Assembly: GCA_003141855.1 (NCBI GenBank)
Contig: PLNS01000026.1
Span: forward strand, 1-61,751
DNA: 61,751 bases
From: Candidatus Bathyarchaeota archaeon
GTDB taxonomy: Archaea > Thermoproteota > Bathyarchaeia > Bathyarchaeales > Bathycorpusculaceae
Direction of reading: 5' to 3'
The stretch's first letter is position 1, and every line of letters begins with the position of its first letter. Below, piece by piece: positions 24,934 to 34,200 of the stretch. Below the pieces are notes generated by a model that saw only the letters and a list, made by a program, of their open reading frames with translations, did no database searches and was not told the origin of the DNA. A program made the translations under genes and the position numbers.

Positions 24934-25809
24934 CTAAGTAGCATTCTGACGCTGGGTTCGCTCGTAATGATATAGGTATTCTTGGGCGTAGCCAGCGTAG
25001 GCTCCAAAGTAGGTTCGTGCGAAAGCGCCGATTTTTTCGTATTCGCTGTTGGTTAACGAGTCGTGGCTTTGCAGTTTTTTGACTAAGCCCCTTGGGAGTT
25101 GGTTTTGGTAGTGGTGTAGGATGACCCGTTTAACCCAAACGTCCACTGGGAAAGCCTCCATTTTCTCCAGCGAAAACAGCAACACGCAATCAGCCACTTT
25201 CAAGCCAACCCCCGGAAACTCTACAAGTGTTTTTCGGGCTTCAAGATAGGGTAAAGCCTTCAAATCTTCAAGGTTTATGTTTTCGTCGTGTATTTTTTTG
25301 GCTGTCGCCTGCACGTACTTAGCCCTGTAACCTAAACCGCACTCCTGCAAACCGTTCTCGCTTGCAAAAGCCAGCTTTTCAACAGTTGGAAAAATGTAAA
25401 AGTCACACCTATCAAAAACCTTCTTTTCGCCAAACTTTATCGAAAGCTTGCTGAGCATTTGTTCTATGGCTGCTATGTTCTTGTAGGTTGCGCAGATGAA
25501 GCTGATTAGGCATTCCCAAGGCACCTGCCGAACTATACGCAACCCCTCAAACCTGCGCAAAGCCCTCCGAACGTAATTATCCTTGCCGACGCACTGGCTA
25601 ATTTGCGCTAAATCGTCGTTTAAACCGAAATAGTACCGCACAAAGTCCTCGCCGACGTTTTCAAATTGCAATTTATTGCCGCATTGACATATCTTGACCA
25701 TGTTTTCGCCGACAACGCCATACCACCAATCCCCAATTTTTTTCCACCTAAACACCTGCCCGCAGCAAAGCGAAAAATCCAAATCAAACGCAACATCAAG
25801 CCGCATCAA
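24934..25809 (-). CDS. ogg: OGG1-type 8-oxoguanine DNA glycosylase
   Basis: 291 residues. HhH-GPD base-excision enzyme with both glycosylase and lyase residues: the hairpin FPGVGLKVADCVLLF with the Schiff-base Lys, and the catalytic Asp in AFPVDVWVKR. The N-terminal beta domain (FSLCCGQVFRWKKIGDWWYG) matches the OGG1 lid that inspects the base. It removes oxidised guanine from DNA. The start overlaps the EF-2 stop by 4 nt, so the two form one transcript. Confidence 0.9.
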   Translation of the reverse strand: MMRLDVAFDLDFSLCCGQVFRWKKIGDWWYGVVGENMVKICQCGNKLQFENVGEDFVRYYFGLNDDLAQISQCVGKDNYVRRALRRFEGLRIVRQVPWECLISFICATYKNIAAIEQMLSKLSIKFGEKKVFDRCDFYIFPTVEKLAFASENGLQECGLGYRAKYVQATAKKIHDENINLEDLKALPYLEARKTLVEFPGVGLKVADCVLLFSLEKMEAFPVDVWVKRVILHHYQNQLPRGLVKKLQSHDSLTNSEYEKIGAFARTYFGAYAGYAQEYLYHYERTQRQNAT

Positions 25810-27947
25810 GGCTGCTGCTCCATAAACTTTTCTGGCTTGGGCACTTCTGGCGCCAACCCTTTCCGCTGCCGCAAATCACCAATAACCTGTAGAGCGAGTT
25901 TTTGGGGTATTTTTTCCCAGTGGTCAAAGAATGTTTGCCAAAACGCCCTGCCCGAGGTTGCTGACCGTAGTTCTTTTGAGAAGCCGAAGGTTTCGGAGAC
26001 GGGGATATAGCCGCTGATGACGGTGAGGAGCCCTTTTTGCTCAAACAAGGTGACTTTTCCGTGTCTGGTGCTTAGGATTCTTGAGGATTCGCCTGCTAGT
26101 TCGGTGGCGACGGAGATGATTATTTTGTAAACGGGTTCAAGCAAAGCTGGGTCAGCTGTTAGGAAGCTGCCGAAGACTGCTTTGCCGACGCCATGCATGA
26201 CTTCTGAGCCACCAACTTCGTCTTCGCCGAGTTGGAAATCAACCAAGTTCACCTTCAAATGCCGCACTGGTTCACCGCACAACGGACCAGCCCTGCAAGC
26301 ATACTCGAACCCTGCAATAATCGCTTCCAGCGCCTCCTCGGAAACCTGCTCGGTTTTTCCGCTGCAGTCCAAAAGCACGTTCCGATGCTCATCAACTGAG
26401 AGAACACTGCCTGAATCCTCGTCGGCTGATTTGTTAGCTTCTTCTGCTTCAGGCATAACCTGCACCCAAAAACTATTTTGCTTGTTTGGGCTCTTCGCCA
26501 AAGCAACCGCTCCTTTTTTCTGGGCGCTTTCCATGTAAACTACCCTTGGTGAAGAAACCGTGACATCGATGCCGCAAGTGCTCTTTAGTTGGTGGATGGC
26601 TATTTCCAGATGCAATTCGCCCATGCCGCTGAGCAGGTACTCGCCAGTTTGCTTATCCGCTGTTACCTTAAGGTTTGGGTCTTCGCTGGCAAGCTTTTCA
26701 AGCGCGTCGAGCAAGAGGGGAATGTCTTGGGGGGTTTTGGGTTCAACCGCCAAAGTCACTACTGGCTCGGAAACGTAGCATATGCCCTCAAAGGGTGCCA
26801 TGCCGTCTTTATGTGCTAAGTCAACGAGGGTTTCGCCAGCCTTAACGGCTCCAGTCAACGTAAAAGATGCTAAACTGCCAGCTGAAACTTCGCTGACTTC
26901 TTCTCGCAACGAACCCATATCGATGGAGACTTCTTTAACCTCGGTTTCAGACAGGGCATCCACAAGATGCAGCTTATCACCCTTCTTGACCTTGCCGGAG
27001 AATACTCTTCCAGCGGCGACGGTGTCGCCGTTTGAGCCAGAATGCACGTTGGTCACGAATATGATGGTTGGCGCATCATCGCTGCATTCAACTAACGCAT
27101 TGCCAATCTTGGAGTTGATTTGTCCATCCCAAATCTTCTCAATCCTGTAAGCTTGCGCATCCCGCGGATTAGGAACCACATTGATTGCCATTTCAAAAAT
27201 CGCTTCGTAAACGGGCAAGGTCGTTTGCAGTTTCGCCTGCTGACCATTAGCGTACGCTTTTGTTATGTCTGAAAACTTTATCCCGTGCTGCTTTGCCATG
27301 TTCATGGTGAAGCCCCAACCATGCAGGGCTGAACCGAAAGCAACGTTGCCCAATGAAGCGCCGATTTTCCATTGGTTTTTGAATGGGGTTTCTGCGTAGA
27401 GTTCGATGAGGTCGTTGAATCGGCTGATTATGTTGTCGAGTTTTTTTTGGATTTGTTCCTCGTTTAGCTGCAACTCGATAATTAGTTTATCGACCTTGTT
27501 GATGAATAGTACGGGGCGCACCCGTTCTTCGAGGGCTTGTCTTGTAACGATTTCGGTTTGAGCCATGATTTCCTCCACGGCGTCCACAACCACAACCGCT
27601 CCATCGATAACTCGCAGGGCTCTTGTGACTTTGCCTGTGAAATCCACGTGCCCCGGAGTGTCAACGAGGTTTACGATGTATGGGGTGCCTGCGACTTTGT
27701 ATAATAGGCTGATGTTGGCTGTTTTTATGGTGATTTTGCGTTTCTGCTCTTCCTCTAGGTAATCAAGTACCCTTGCCATGCCAGCCATCTTCGGCGACAA
27801 CAAACCTGCACCCGCCAACAATGAGTCGGCAAGCGTGGTTTTGCCGTGGTCAATGTGCGCAATTATCCCTATGTTTCTAATCAGCTCTTTTCTGCCCATT
27901 AATTGTTGTATTTCAAGGATTTGTTTGAATCGCGGCATCGTGAACAC
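25806..27947 (-). CDS. fusA: EF-2-type translocation GTPase lacking the diphthamide site
   Basis: 713 residues with all EF-2 domains. GTPase motifs AHIDHGKT (30-37), DTPGH (96-100), NKVD (150-153); domain III GEYLLSGMGELHLEI; domains IV-V up to SGYIPVSETFGFSKELRSAT. Two features depart from canonical archaeal EF-2. Switch I reads KRKITIK where RGITIK is usual. The domain IV tip, usually with the motif IHRG, reads GEDEVGGSEVMHG (about residues 574-586), which is shorter and has no histidine at the modified position. It looks like an EF-2 paralog or a diphthamide-free EF-2. ATG 27938 (residue 4) is an alternative start. Confidence 0.93.
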   Translation of the reverse strand: MFTMPRFKQILEIQQLMGRKELIRNIGIIAHIDHGKTTLADSLLAGAGLLSPKMAGMARVLDYLEEEQKRKITIKTANISLLYKVAGTPYIVNLVDTPGHVDFTGKVTRALRVIDGAVVVVDAVEEIMAQTEIVTRQALEERVRPVLFINKVDKLIIELQLNEEQIQKKLDNIISRFNDLIELYAETPFKNQWKIGASLGNVAFGSALHGWGFTMNMAKQHGIKFSDITKAYANGQQAKLQTTLPVYEAIFEMAINVVPNPRDAQAYRIEKIWDGQINSKIGNALVECSDDAPTIIFVTNVHSGSNGDTVAAGRVFSGKVKKGDKLHLVDALSETEVKEVSIDMGSLREEVSEVSAGSLASFTLTGAVKAGETLVDLAHKDGMAPFEGICYVSEPVVTLAVEPKTPQDIPLLLDALEKLASEDPNLKVTADKQTGEYLLSGMGELHLEIAIHQLKSTCGIDVTVSSPRVVYMESAQKKGAVALAKSPNKQNSFWVQVMPEAEEANKSADEDSGSVLSVDEHRNVLLDCSGKTEQVSEEALEAIIAGFEYACRAGPLCGEPVRHLKVNLVDFQLGEDEVGGSEVMHGVGKAVFGSFLTADPALLEPVYKIIISVATELAGESSRILSTRHGKVTLFEQKGLLTVISGYIPVSETFGFSKELRSATSGRAFWQTFFDHWEKIPQKLALQVIGDLRQRKGLAPEVPKPEKFMEQQP

Positions 27948-28061
27948 GCAAACAGATTTCCAGTAACAGCGTCGTCCTATTAAATTTTACAACTCATAAA
28001 AAAGGGTATTTGCTAGTTTTCTGATTGCTTATTTTGTGTTCTCAGAAATAGTGATTTTTGT

Positions 28062-28730
28062 CTATGGAGTAAGAACTTTGAAGCCGAACACCTGTCTCTG
28101 GACAAGCCAAATCGTTCGCGACAAATAAACAAAAATCGAGACCACCAATGTCACGCCTAAAGGCGCAAACAATGTGGAGAGTAGTATGCCGTCGTTTAAT
28201 CCGTTCCCACCTATGACTGGATAGGCAAAATAAGGCAAATAAAACAAGTCAACCAAGAAAAGCGACAAGGGAACACAGCTAACAGTTGACATCAGGGCCG
28301 CAACATACTTTTTCCTCATATCCACAAAGGGTTTAGGCAAAAGATTCACTGCAACTCCTGTGGCACTTGAGGAAAGAGCAAAAAGCAAAGGAAAACCCCT
28401 GACGCCATCATTCGTCACATGAGAAAGGATGAAGGCGAAAGAAACCGAAAGAAACAACAACAACGCAAGCCTCTTGGTTGAAAACTTGAAGTAGCCAACA
28501 AACAACGCCACACAAACAAGACTAACCATAAATGGGATGCCTGCACCAAAAATGTCTATACCTACAGATTTGTAGATGGCAATATGTGCAAAGAATGGAT
28601 GAACATCAAAGTAGCCTCCGAAAAACCCCACCAGATAAACGCCTACCCCTGCTGAAGCGATGCCAAGCAGGGCGAGTATGATGCTTTTGAGATAGAGTTT
28701 AACGTTTGCTTCAAGAGGCATGGTCTTCAT
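28062..28730 (-). CDS. Polytopic membrane protein, DUF1614-like
   Basis: 222 residues, about seven hydrophobic segments. The stretch YPVIGGNGLNDGILLSTLF and the earlier GAGIPFMVSL resemble the conserved GG-x-DGI region of archaeal DUF1614-type proteins; I recall this only by pattern. It stands alone upstream of EF-2 on the same strand, with 114 bp between. No function assigned. Confidence 0.55.
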   Translation of the reverse strand: MKTMPLEANVKLYLKSIILALLGIASAGVGVYLVGFFGGYFDVHPFFAHIAIYKSVGIDIFGAGIPFMVSLVCVALFVGYFKFSTKRLALLLFLSVSFAFILSHVTNDGVRGFPLLFALSSSATGVAVNLLPKPFVDMRKKYVAALMSTVSCVPLSLFLVDLFYLPYFAYPVIGGNGLNDGILLSTLFAPLGVTLVVSIFVYLSRTIWLVQRQVFGFKVLTP

Positions 28731-28903
28731 CAGGCAACAGTTTATGTTTTCTCTTGGGCTTCAACGGTATAATTGGGTGTAGATATCTTTTTTGGACAGC
28801 AATGTTCAGTAGCAAATACATCGCGTCCTTCGTTGATATGAGGATATTTTCCTCCACGAAAATTATAAATACAATTTAATTCAAAATTGGGAAGGGATCA
28901 GAA

Positions 28904-29137
28904 ATGAATACCCGTAAGTTACTCATGGCAGTTGGATTAGCATTCACAATTTATGGTTTAATAATTGTAGGTTACGGGGTTTTAGCGATCCATGTAACAA
29001 GGACATGGTTCGGTGATTGGCATGTTGACAAGTATATAGATTGGTTAACCTTGGATGTTTTCATGATGATTAGTTTTGCGGTTTCTTTCTTTGGGTTCAT
29101 TCTCTGGAAATACTTGAAATACACCGAAGAAAAGTAA
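28904..29137 (+). CDS. Two-helix small membrane protein
   Basis: 77 residues from ATG after GGGAAGG. Helices at about 7-28 and 47-67 flank a short extracellular loop (TRTWFGDWHVDKYIDWLT). A charged tail follows. Preceded by a long AT-rich stretch suitable for a promoter (TTATAAATACAA near 28863). Unknown family. Confidence 0.55.
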   Translation: MNTRKLLMAVGLAFTIYGLIIVGYGVLAIHVTRTWFGDWHVDKYIDWLTLDVFMMISFAVSFFGFILWKYLKYTEEK

Positions 29138-29201
29138 TGTAACCCATGAAAAATGTCCAGCAAAATCGTGCGATAGTTATTGATATGAAGGATAATTCAA
29201 C

Positions 29202-29969
29202 TTGAAAAGCTCCGTTACCCTGCCAATTACGCAGTTAGATAAAGAGCCCTACGCTTCAATCCTATGTTATCCACGAGCAAACCCCATGGAGATACAGAAC
29301 CGCATCGAAGAACTGCAAAATCACGGCGTCCAAGCCTTGGAGTTCACCGGCAAAGCATCCGCGTCTAACATTCCTGTTCTTGGCAAAGGCTATGTTGGGG
29401 TTGTGGTGGTTGCGCAAGTGAATGGGCAAAGGGTGGCTTTGAAAATGCGCAGAATAGACGCGGACAGGGAAAGCTTGGAACATGAAGCTGAACTGCTCGT
29501 TAAAGCTAACAATATTAACGTTGGACCTAAATTCCTGGCGGTAAGCAAGAACTTTCTTTTAATGCAGCTAATTGACGGCGATTTACTTGAGGATTGGCTT
29601 GAAACCCACAAGGACAAACAACTTGTGCACAAGGTTTTGGTTGACATTTTAGAGCAATGCTGGCGGTTGGACGAAGCAGGCTTAGACCATGGAGAACTAA
29701 GCAAAGCACCCAAACACTTGCTTGTGGATAAGTCTCAAAAGCCCTTCATCGTTGACTTTGAAACAGCCAGCGTAGAACGTAAAGTGATAAATGTTACGTC
29801 GGTGTGCCAGTTTCTTTTTATGGGAAACAGCAGGGCAGCAAAGATGCTAGGTGAAGTGTTTGGTGAAAGGAACCGATTGGAATTGATTGGCGCCTTAAAG
29901 AATTACAAGAGAGTTAGAACTCGAGAGAACTTTGAGAGATTGCTTGAGGTATTAGTTTTAAATATTTAG
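29202..29969 (+). CDS. Predicted serine/threonine kinase, RIO/COG2112-like
   Basis: 255 residues from TTG. A compact kinase fold: glycine-rich stretch LGKGYVGVVVVAQVNGQRVALKMRRIDAD with the ATP Lys, helix-C Glu in ESLEHEAELLVKANN, a hinge LLMQLIDGDLLEDWLE, catalytic-loop-like LDHGELSKAPKHLLVD, and the metal Asp in PFIVDFETASVE. It matches the archaeal stand-alone small kinases grouped as COG2112. The substrate is unknown. Confidence 0.82.
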   Translation: MKSSVTLPITQLDKEPYASILCYPRANPMEIQNRIEELQNHGVQALEFTGKASASNIPVLGKGYVGVVVVAQVNGQRVALKMRRIDADRESLEHEAELLVKANNINVGPKFLAVSKNFLLMQLIDGDLLEDWLETHKDKQLVHKVLVDILEQCWRLDEAGLDHGELSKAPKHLLVDKSQKPFIVDFETASVERKVINVTSVCQFLFMGNSRAAKMLGEVFGERNRLELIGALKNYKRVRTRENFERLLEVLVLNI

Positions 29970-29998
29970 AGCATTAAATTGGCATTCTAGGCGTTTGA

Positions 29999-30307
29999 AT
30001 GAGCAGTTTTGCTTTCGATGGGACTAAGGTTGTGTTGAGGGAGGAGCGTTGGCGCCATATTGTTTTGAGGCATCCTGAGTTGAAGAATGAGGCTGAGTTG
30101 ATTTTGGACGTCGTTGGTCATCCTGACGAGGTTTATGTGGACCCAACTGGAGCTTTCCATGCTTTGAAACGTGTAAGTAGCGTTTCTGATTTCCTTGTTG
30201 TGATTTACAGCGTTAATGATGAAGGCTATATAAGAACCGCATACTATACGAGTAACATAAGAAAAACGAGGAGGTATAAGGCATTCAGAAAGTTAATACC
30301 CTCCTAG
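29999..30307 (+). CDS. PBECR/barnase-EndoU-like putative toxin nuclease
   Basis: 102 residues. The core ERWRHIVLRHPELKNEAELI, a middle strand pair (FHALKRVSSVSDFLVVIYSV) and the C-terminal TAYYTSNIRKTRRYK resemble small barnase/EndoU/colicin-like nucleases found as mobile toxins, with His and Arg residues in the expected places. It is followed 17 nt later by a DUF2283-like gene, the usual partner of such proteins. A toxin role is inference from the pair. Confidence 0.6.
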   Translation: MSSFAFDGTKVVLREERWRHIVLRHPELKNEAELILDVVGHPDEVYVDPTGAFHALKRVSSVSDFLVVIYSVNDEGYIRTAYYTSNIRKTRRYKAFRKLIPS

Positions 30308-30324
30308 ATATTGATGTCCGAAAA

Positions 30325-30537
30325 GTGCTGGAGCAAACCGAAGCAAAATACGGCTTGAAGCTGCCGCGGACAGTGATAACCATCGACTACGATGAGAACA
30401 TTGGCGACCTCTATATACGATTCAAGAACGCTGACATCACCGAAGGCGAACCGACAAGCGACGGAAAAGCAATAGTTCACTATGACAAAAAAGGCAAAAT
30501 AGCCGCCATTGAAATTACGGACATAACAAAACTTTAA
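30325..30537 (+). CDS. DUF2283-family protein, likely antitoxin partner
   Basis: 70 residues. ITIDYDENIGDLYIRFKNAD, then VHYDKKGKIAAIEITDITK, is the DUF2283 pattern of paired beta strands ending in an EIxxxS/T-type motif. The frame is open upstream of GTG 30325 towards 30292, so the start might be earlier. Directly follows the putative nuclease. Confidence 0.75.
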   Translation: MLEQTEAKYGLKLPRTVITIDYDENIGDLYIRFKNADITEGEPTSDGKAIVHYDKKGKIAAIEITDITKL

Positions 30538-30572
30538 CCGCTTCTAAAAAAAAGTTTCAAAGAAATAAAGTT

Positions 30573-31658
30573 TTAAGCTACGACATCCTGCAGCTTTTTC
30601 TGTTTGACCGCTTCTTTTAGCTCGACTGCTATGCGTCTGCCCATGTACATGTTTTCGCCGTACTTCAGGTAGGCGTAGGGTGAAGTGCCGATGCCAACGT
30701 TTGTTCCAGCGACGATTCGGGCTGAGATTTCGAAGGTGAAGATTTTGAGGTCCTCGGTGATTACGGTTTCGAGGCAGAAGGGTCCGATGATTCCCGGCGG
30801 GGCAAGTTCGCGTGCTTTTTTGTGGACGTTTTCGCCCATGCGCATAATCTCAGGCAACAGGGATTCGCGGAGCACGATTGGGAAGTTTCCTACTACGGTG
30901 TACGTGGGATTAACGTCGATTTCAAGCTGTTGGCATGCAGGGATTTTGCCTATCGAATCCACTGCAGATTCATAGCGCCTGTCAACACAGAGCATTTCCA
31001 CGTCGTCGTTTATGATTGAGCTGAAATAGCTTGGGTAAACGTTCACGCCCAGGGCGTACTCCTGCAGGTGGACTTTATCTAATTCGTCTTTGGTGAGTAA
31101 GCCACGTTTGACCATTTCGTCGAATTTTTTGTAAAAGCTTTTGGGTGAGTTGGCGAGGAAATAGCCTCTGCCGCCTTTTGCGCCTTGAAGTTTAGCGATG
31201 ATTAAGCGGTCGATGTCTTCTGGAGTTTTGAATGTTGCTGGCAGTAGGAGCCCTGCTTGGCGCAACCATTCTTCTTGGGATTTGCGGTTTGCTTCCCAGT
31301 GGAGTAGTTGGCGGTTGCCGAACATGGGTACGTAGAGGCTGTCAGTTAATTCTTCAGTGCTCAGGTAAGCGGTGAATGAGCCGTGCGGAATCAAAACCAC
31401 GTTTAATTTTCGCAACCGTTCCTGCAGCTTCTCGCTTAAAAGTTCGGTGAAGTCTTTAACGATGATTAATTCGTCAACAAGAGGGTATTTCTGGTACATA
31501 ATGGCGTCTTTTTCTTTGCAAATACAGACGGTTCGGAAACCTTCTTCTTTGGCGCCCTTGAAAATGTTGAGCGAACTATGCGAGCCCAAGGTGCCGATGG
31601 CAAGCTTGCTTTGGTCATATTTCCCTATGATTTTGCCGATGTCTTGGCTATCAATCAT
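30573..31658 (-). CDS. purP: PurP-type FAICAR synthetase, copy 1
   Basis: 361 residues of the archaeal ATP-grasp family that makes FAICAR from AICAR, formate and ATP in purine synthesis. Motifs include LAIGTLGSHSSLNIFKGAKE, LIPHGSFTAYL, the ATP-grasp glycine loop AKLQGAKGGRGYFLAN, and EISARIVAGTNVGIGTSPYA. This copy keeps the glycine-rich KGGRGY loop, so it is the likely active enzyme. It overlaps the other purP by 4 nt and is the last gene of the purC-purP-purP operon. Confidence 0.92.
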   Translation of the reverse strand: MIDSQDIGKIIGKYDQSKLAIGTLGSHSSLNIFKGAKEEGFRTVCICKEKDAIMYQKYPLVDELIIVKDFTELLSEKLQERLRKLNVVLIPHGSFTAYLSTEELTDSLYVPMFGNRQLLHWEANRKSQEEWLRQAGLLLPATFKTPEDIDRLIIAKLQGAKGGRGYFLANSPKSFYKKFDEMVKRGLLTKDELDKVHLQEYALGVNVYPSYFSSIINDDVEMLCVDRRYESAVDSIGKIPACQQLEIDVNPTYTVVGNFPIVLRESLLPEIMRMGENVHKKARELAPPGIIGPFCLETVITEDLKIFTFEISARIVAGTNVGIGTSPYAYLKYGENMYMGRRIAVELKEAVKQKKLQDVVA

Positions 31659-32752
31659 GTTACCACTTCTGCAAGCCTATGTTTCCTGACTGCACGTTTT
31701 ATTTCCATAGCGACCCGTTTGCCTGGACCCACCTCTACGCCGTACTTGTATTTCATATAAGGCGAAGTCGGCTCAACACAGGGGCACCCTGGAACACGGG
31801 GGCTGACGTCGAAAACGCGAAATTCTAAATCTTTGGTTACTGCGCCTTGAAGTGCAAAGAGCCCAATCATGCCTGGCGGGAACTCTTTTTTGCAGATGGC
31901 CACGAAGCGTTCTGCGACTTCGAAGATTTTTTCCAGTTGACTCTCCCGCATGGTAACGCCCATGTGTCCAATTTCGATGTTCTGGGTGAGTATGTTGAGT
32001 TCCAGTTGTTCTTTTGCTGGCAAGTCAAGTACGCCGTCGAGGTCTGTTTGGATGCGCCTGTCGAAACCGAGCAGGTCGATTTCATCGGTTAAGGGCGACA
32101 AGAAATAATTAGCGTTAAATTTGGCGCCGATAACGTATTCTTCAATGATGGATTGGTTGAGTGCTTCACGGGTAATAATGCCTGCTTTTATGCGTTTTTC
32201 GGCTTCCCGCTCGTATTCTTCGGGGTTTGAAGCGTAAAAGAATGCGCGCTCAATTGTTCTGCCCTTTTCAGGCACTTTCACGATGGCAGGGCAGTCTATT
32301 TCTTCGGGAGACTTGAAGGCGCGGGGAATTTTTATGCCCGCTTCTTTGAGAAGCCATAGCTGGTTTTTGGGGGCGTTGCGTTCTTCGGTTTTAAGCAGGT
32401 ACCTGTTGCCCATGAGGGGCACGGCGAATTTTTGTTCAATGGCTTCGTAGCCCGCGTACACGCTGAACGAACGGTTCGGGACGAAAACTGTGTTCAGGTC
32501 GGTTAGCTGCTTGACGTTTTCTGGGTTAGTTATGTCCGAGAATTTGTCTAGGAAGATAAATTTGTCAAATATGTTTCGGTAGTAGCGTGCGTATGTTTTT
32601 TCTCTTCCCTTTTGGCACACGACTACGGTTTCGAAGCCTTCCTGTTTGGCGCCCGACGCTATTTCCAGCGCTGAGTGTGAACCTAAAACGCCGATCCGAA
32701 TTTTCTTTTGGTCGTAATTGGCTATTGTTTGTTTAATTTTATCGTTCATCAT
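31655..32752 (-). CDS. purP: PurP paralog, copy 2
   Basis: 365 residues, the same fold as copy 1 (RIGVLGSHSALEIASGAKQE; VPNRSFSVYAGYE; DVSPRVPGCPCVEPTSPYMK). In the region equivalent to the glycine loop it reads KVPEKGRTIERAFFYASNPE, without the KGGRGY pattern. It may have a different substrate, partner with copy 1 in a mixed oligomer, or act in the following step. It overlaps purC and copy 1 by 4 nt each, so the three proteins should be made in fixed ratio. Confidence 0.88.
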   Translation of the reverse strand: MMNDKIKQTIANYDQKKIRIGVLGSHSALEIASGAKQEGFETVVVCQKGREKTYARYYRNIFDKFIFLDKFSDITNPENVKQLTDLNTVFVPNRSFSVYAGYEAIEQKFAVPLMGNRYLLKTEERNAPKNQLWLLKEAGIKIPRAFKSPEEIDCPAIVKVPEKGRTIERAFFYASNPEEYEREAEKRIKAGIITREALNQSIIEEYVIGAKFNANYFLSPLTDEIDLLGFDRRIQTDLDGVLDLPAKEQLELNILTQNIEIGHMGVTMRESQLEKIFEVAERFVAICKKEFPPGMIGLFALQGAVTKDLEFRVFDVSPRVPGCPCVEPTSPYMKYKYGVEVGPGKRVAMEIKRAVRKHRLAEVVT

Positions 32753-33822
32753 GCCTTTTCACCCATATACTCCTTGTACTCGTTAATCACTTTGGCAAGC
32801 TTTGGAGTATCAAACAGTTTAATGTTCGTCATCTCGTTTGCAGCCGCCATGTACATTTCGCTTATGATTGTTTTAAGTTTGGGGTCGAGTTTTGGAGGCT
32901 GCGACTTGCAGAGTGCTTTCCAATCCTGGATTCCTTTGGCTTCAGCAGTTTTTTTGGCTTGCTCCAAGTCGTTGTACCAGCTGGTTTTCTTGTAGAATTG
33001 CCTTGCGACTTCCTTGCTCACGTGCACGCCGTTGTAGGTGAACCTGCACTCGTCTAAGGTTCCGAGTACGTCGACGACCATGAGTTTTCTTTTGTCGTCG
33101 AAGGCTAACTCGATTTTCCCATCCTCATTCTTCAAACCCGCGTTTGACGCAACCTTGGTTATGGTTTCATCCGCTTTCAGCAACAGGGCTTTAACGTCGG
33201 CGAGTTCCTGCTCACTTAAGCCAGCGATTTTCTTTGCCTCAGCCCACGCGACGTATCGGTCGGTTTCCTCGAGCTTTGTGCTGACGTCAAAAATCGGCTT
33301 GGCAAGGTTTTCGCCTGGCGCGGGATAGTGGTCTAAACCAAGGTCGTCCAACGTGATTTTTCCCTGTTGAAGACGCTTGAAAACCGAGGAGCCTTCAGGC
33401 AAACCGTTGCGGTAGATTATTTCGAGCGGGATGAGGCAGTTTTTCAGCTCTTTGGTGTAAACGCTGTAGTCATGCATGATTTTGCCGTTGGCTACGCTTG
33501 TTTGGGGTTTGTAAACGTTAACTAAACATACTTCCATGACGCTTGAGGGCTGCTTTAACTCGGCAACTTTGACGGCTTTGCCTTTTTCGTCGACTAAGCC
33601 TCTATAGTGCGTCTTAACCCCGATCTTCTCCAACTGCTCGAAACAGTAAGCGCCCATGAGGCACAGGGCTGCGCCTTTGCCGTCGATATGGTCGGGCATT
33701 TCGCCCCAGTCAAAAACGCTGTAGCGGTCTGAGAAGACGAATTTGCCGATGCCCATGGCTGTTTGGGTTGGTTTTTTTGTTACTTGTAGGTCTTTTACGC
33801 TGCCCATTTTAGGTTGCCTCAA
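32749..33822 (-). CDS. purC: SAICAR synthetase
   Basis: 357 residues. It joins aspartate to CAIR. N-terminal GIGKFVFSDRYSVFDWGEMP gives the family nucleotide-binding start; SSVMEVCLVNVYKPQ and the ADETITKVASNAGLKNEDGKIE-like stretch match PurC. It is longer than the bacterial enzyme, as are other archaeal forms. An alternative start is ATG 33807. It opens the overlapping pur operon; purE lies about 7 kb away as a separate gene. Confidence 0.9.
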   Translation of the reverse strand: MRQPKMGSVKDLQVTKKPTQTAMGIGKFVFSDRYSVFDWGEMPDHIDGKGAALCLMGAYCFEQLEKIGVKTHYRGLVDEKGKAVKVAELKQPSSVMEVCLVNVYKPQTSVANGKIMHDYSVYTKELKNCLIPLEIIYRNGLPEGSSVFKRLQQGKITLDDLGLDHYPAPGENLAKPIFDVSTKLEETDRYVAWAEAKKIAGLSEQELADVKALLLKADETITKVASNAGLKNEDGKIELAFDDKRKLMVVDVLGTLDECRFTYNGVHVSKEVARQFYKKTSWYNDLEQAKKTAEAKGIQDWKALCKSQPPKLDPKLKTIISEMYMAAANEMTNIKLFDTPKLAKVINEYKEYMGEKA

Positions 33823-33902
33823 AGGGTTTTGTGGTATTGTGATTATTGGTTTTGTGCTTATATCGCTTTATCTATGGTTTGCTTCAAACAAGGGCACATT
33901 TG

Positions 33903-33955
33903 AATAGAAATAGAATACTGAAACCTAAGAGGGGTAGGTCCGTATTGGCGATTTT
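33903..33955 (+). repeat. 53-bp dispersed repeat with G-rich core (copy 2)
   Basis: Matches the minus strand of 46625-46677 at about 43 of 53 positions, including AATAGAAATAG, CTGAAACCTA and GGGGTAGGTC. The two loci are 12.7 kb apart in opposite orientation. The G-rich core is the same as in the TATA-linked copies. Confidence 0.6.
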
Positions 33956-34200
33956 CGGAGCCATTAGCATGTTGAAAATCTATACGCAGTACTGCTAGCG
34001 TTTGACTCTTCCAAGTAAGGGAGGGGGAGGTCACGCAGAGAGGTAGAGGTTTTTTCCAAGAAAATTTTGAAGCAACAAACTAGGCGCCCTAGCAAATGAT
34101 GAAAGAACACAAGATAACCTAAACAAGTCTGCCAACAACACTGCTCCTTTACAATGACTGTGTATTAGGTTAACAATCTGTGCTCTCCAGTTGTTGAGCC

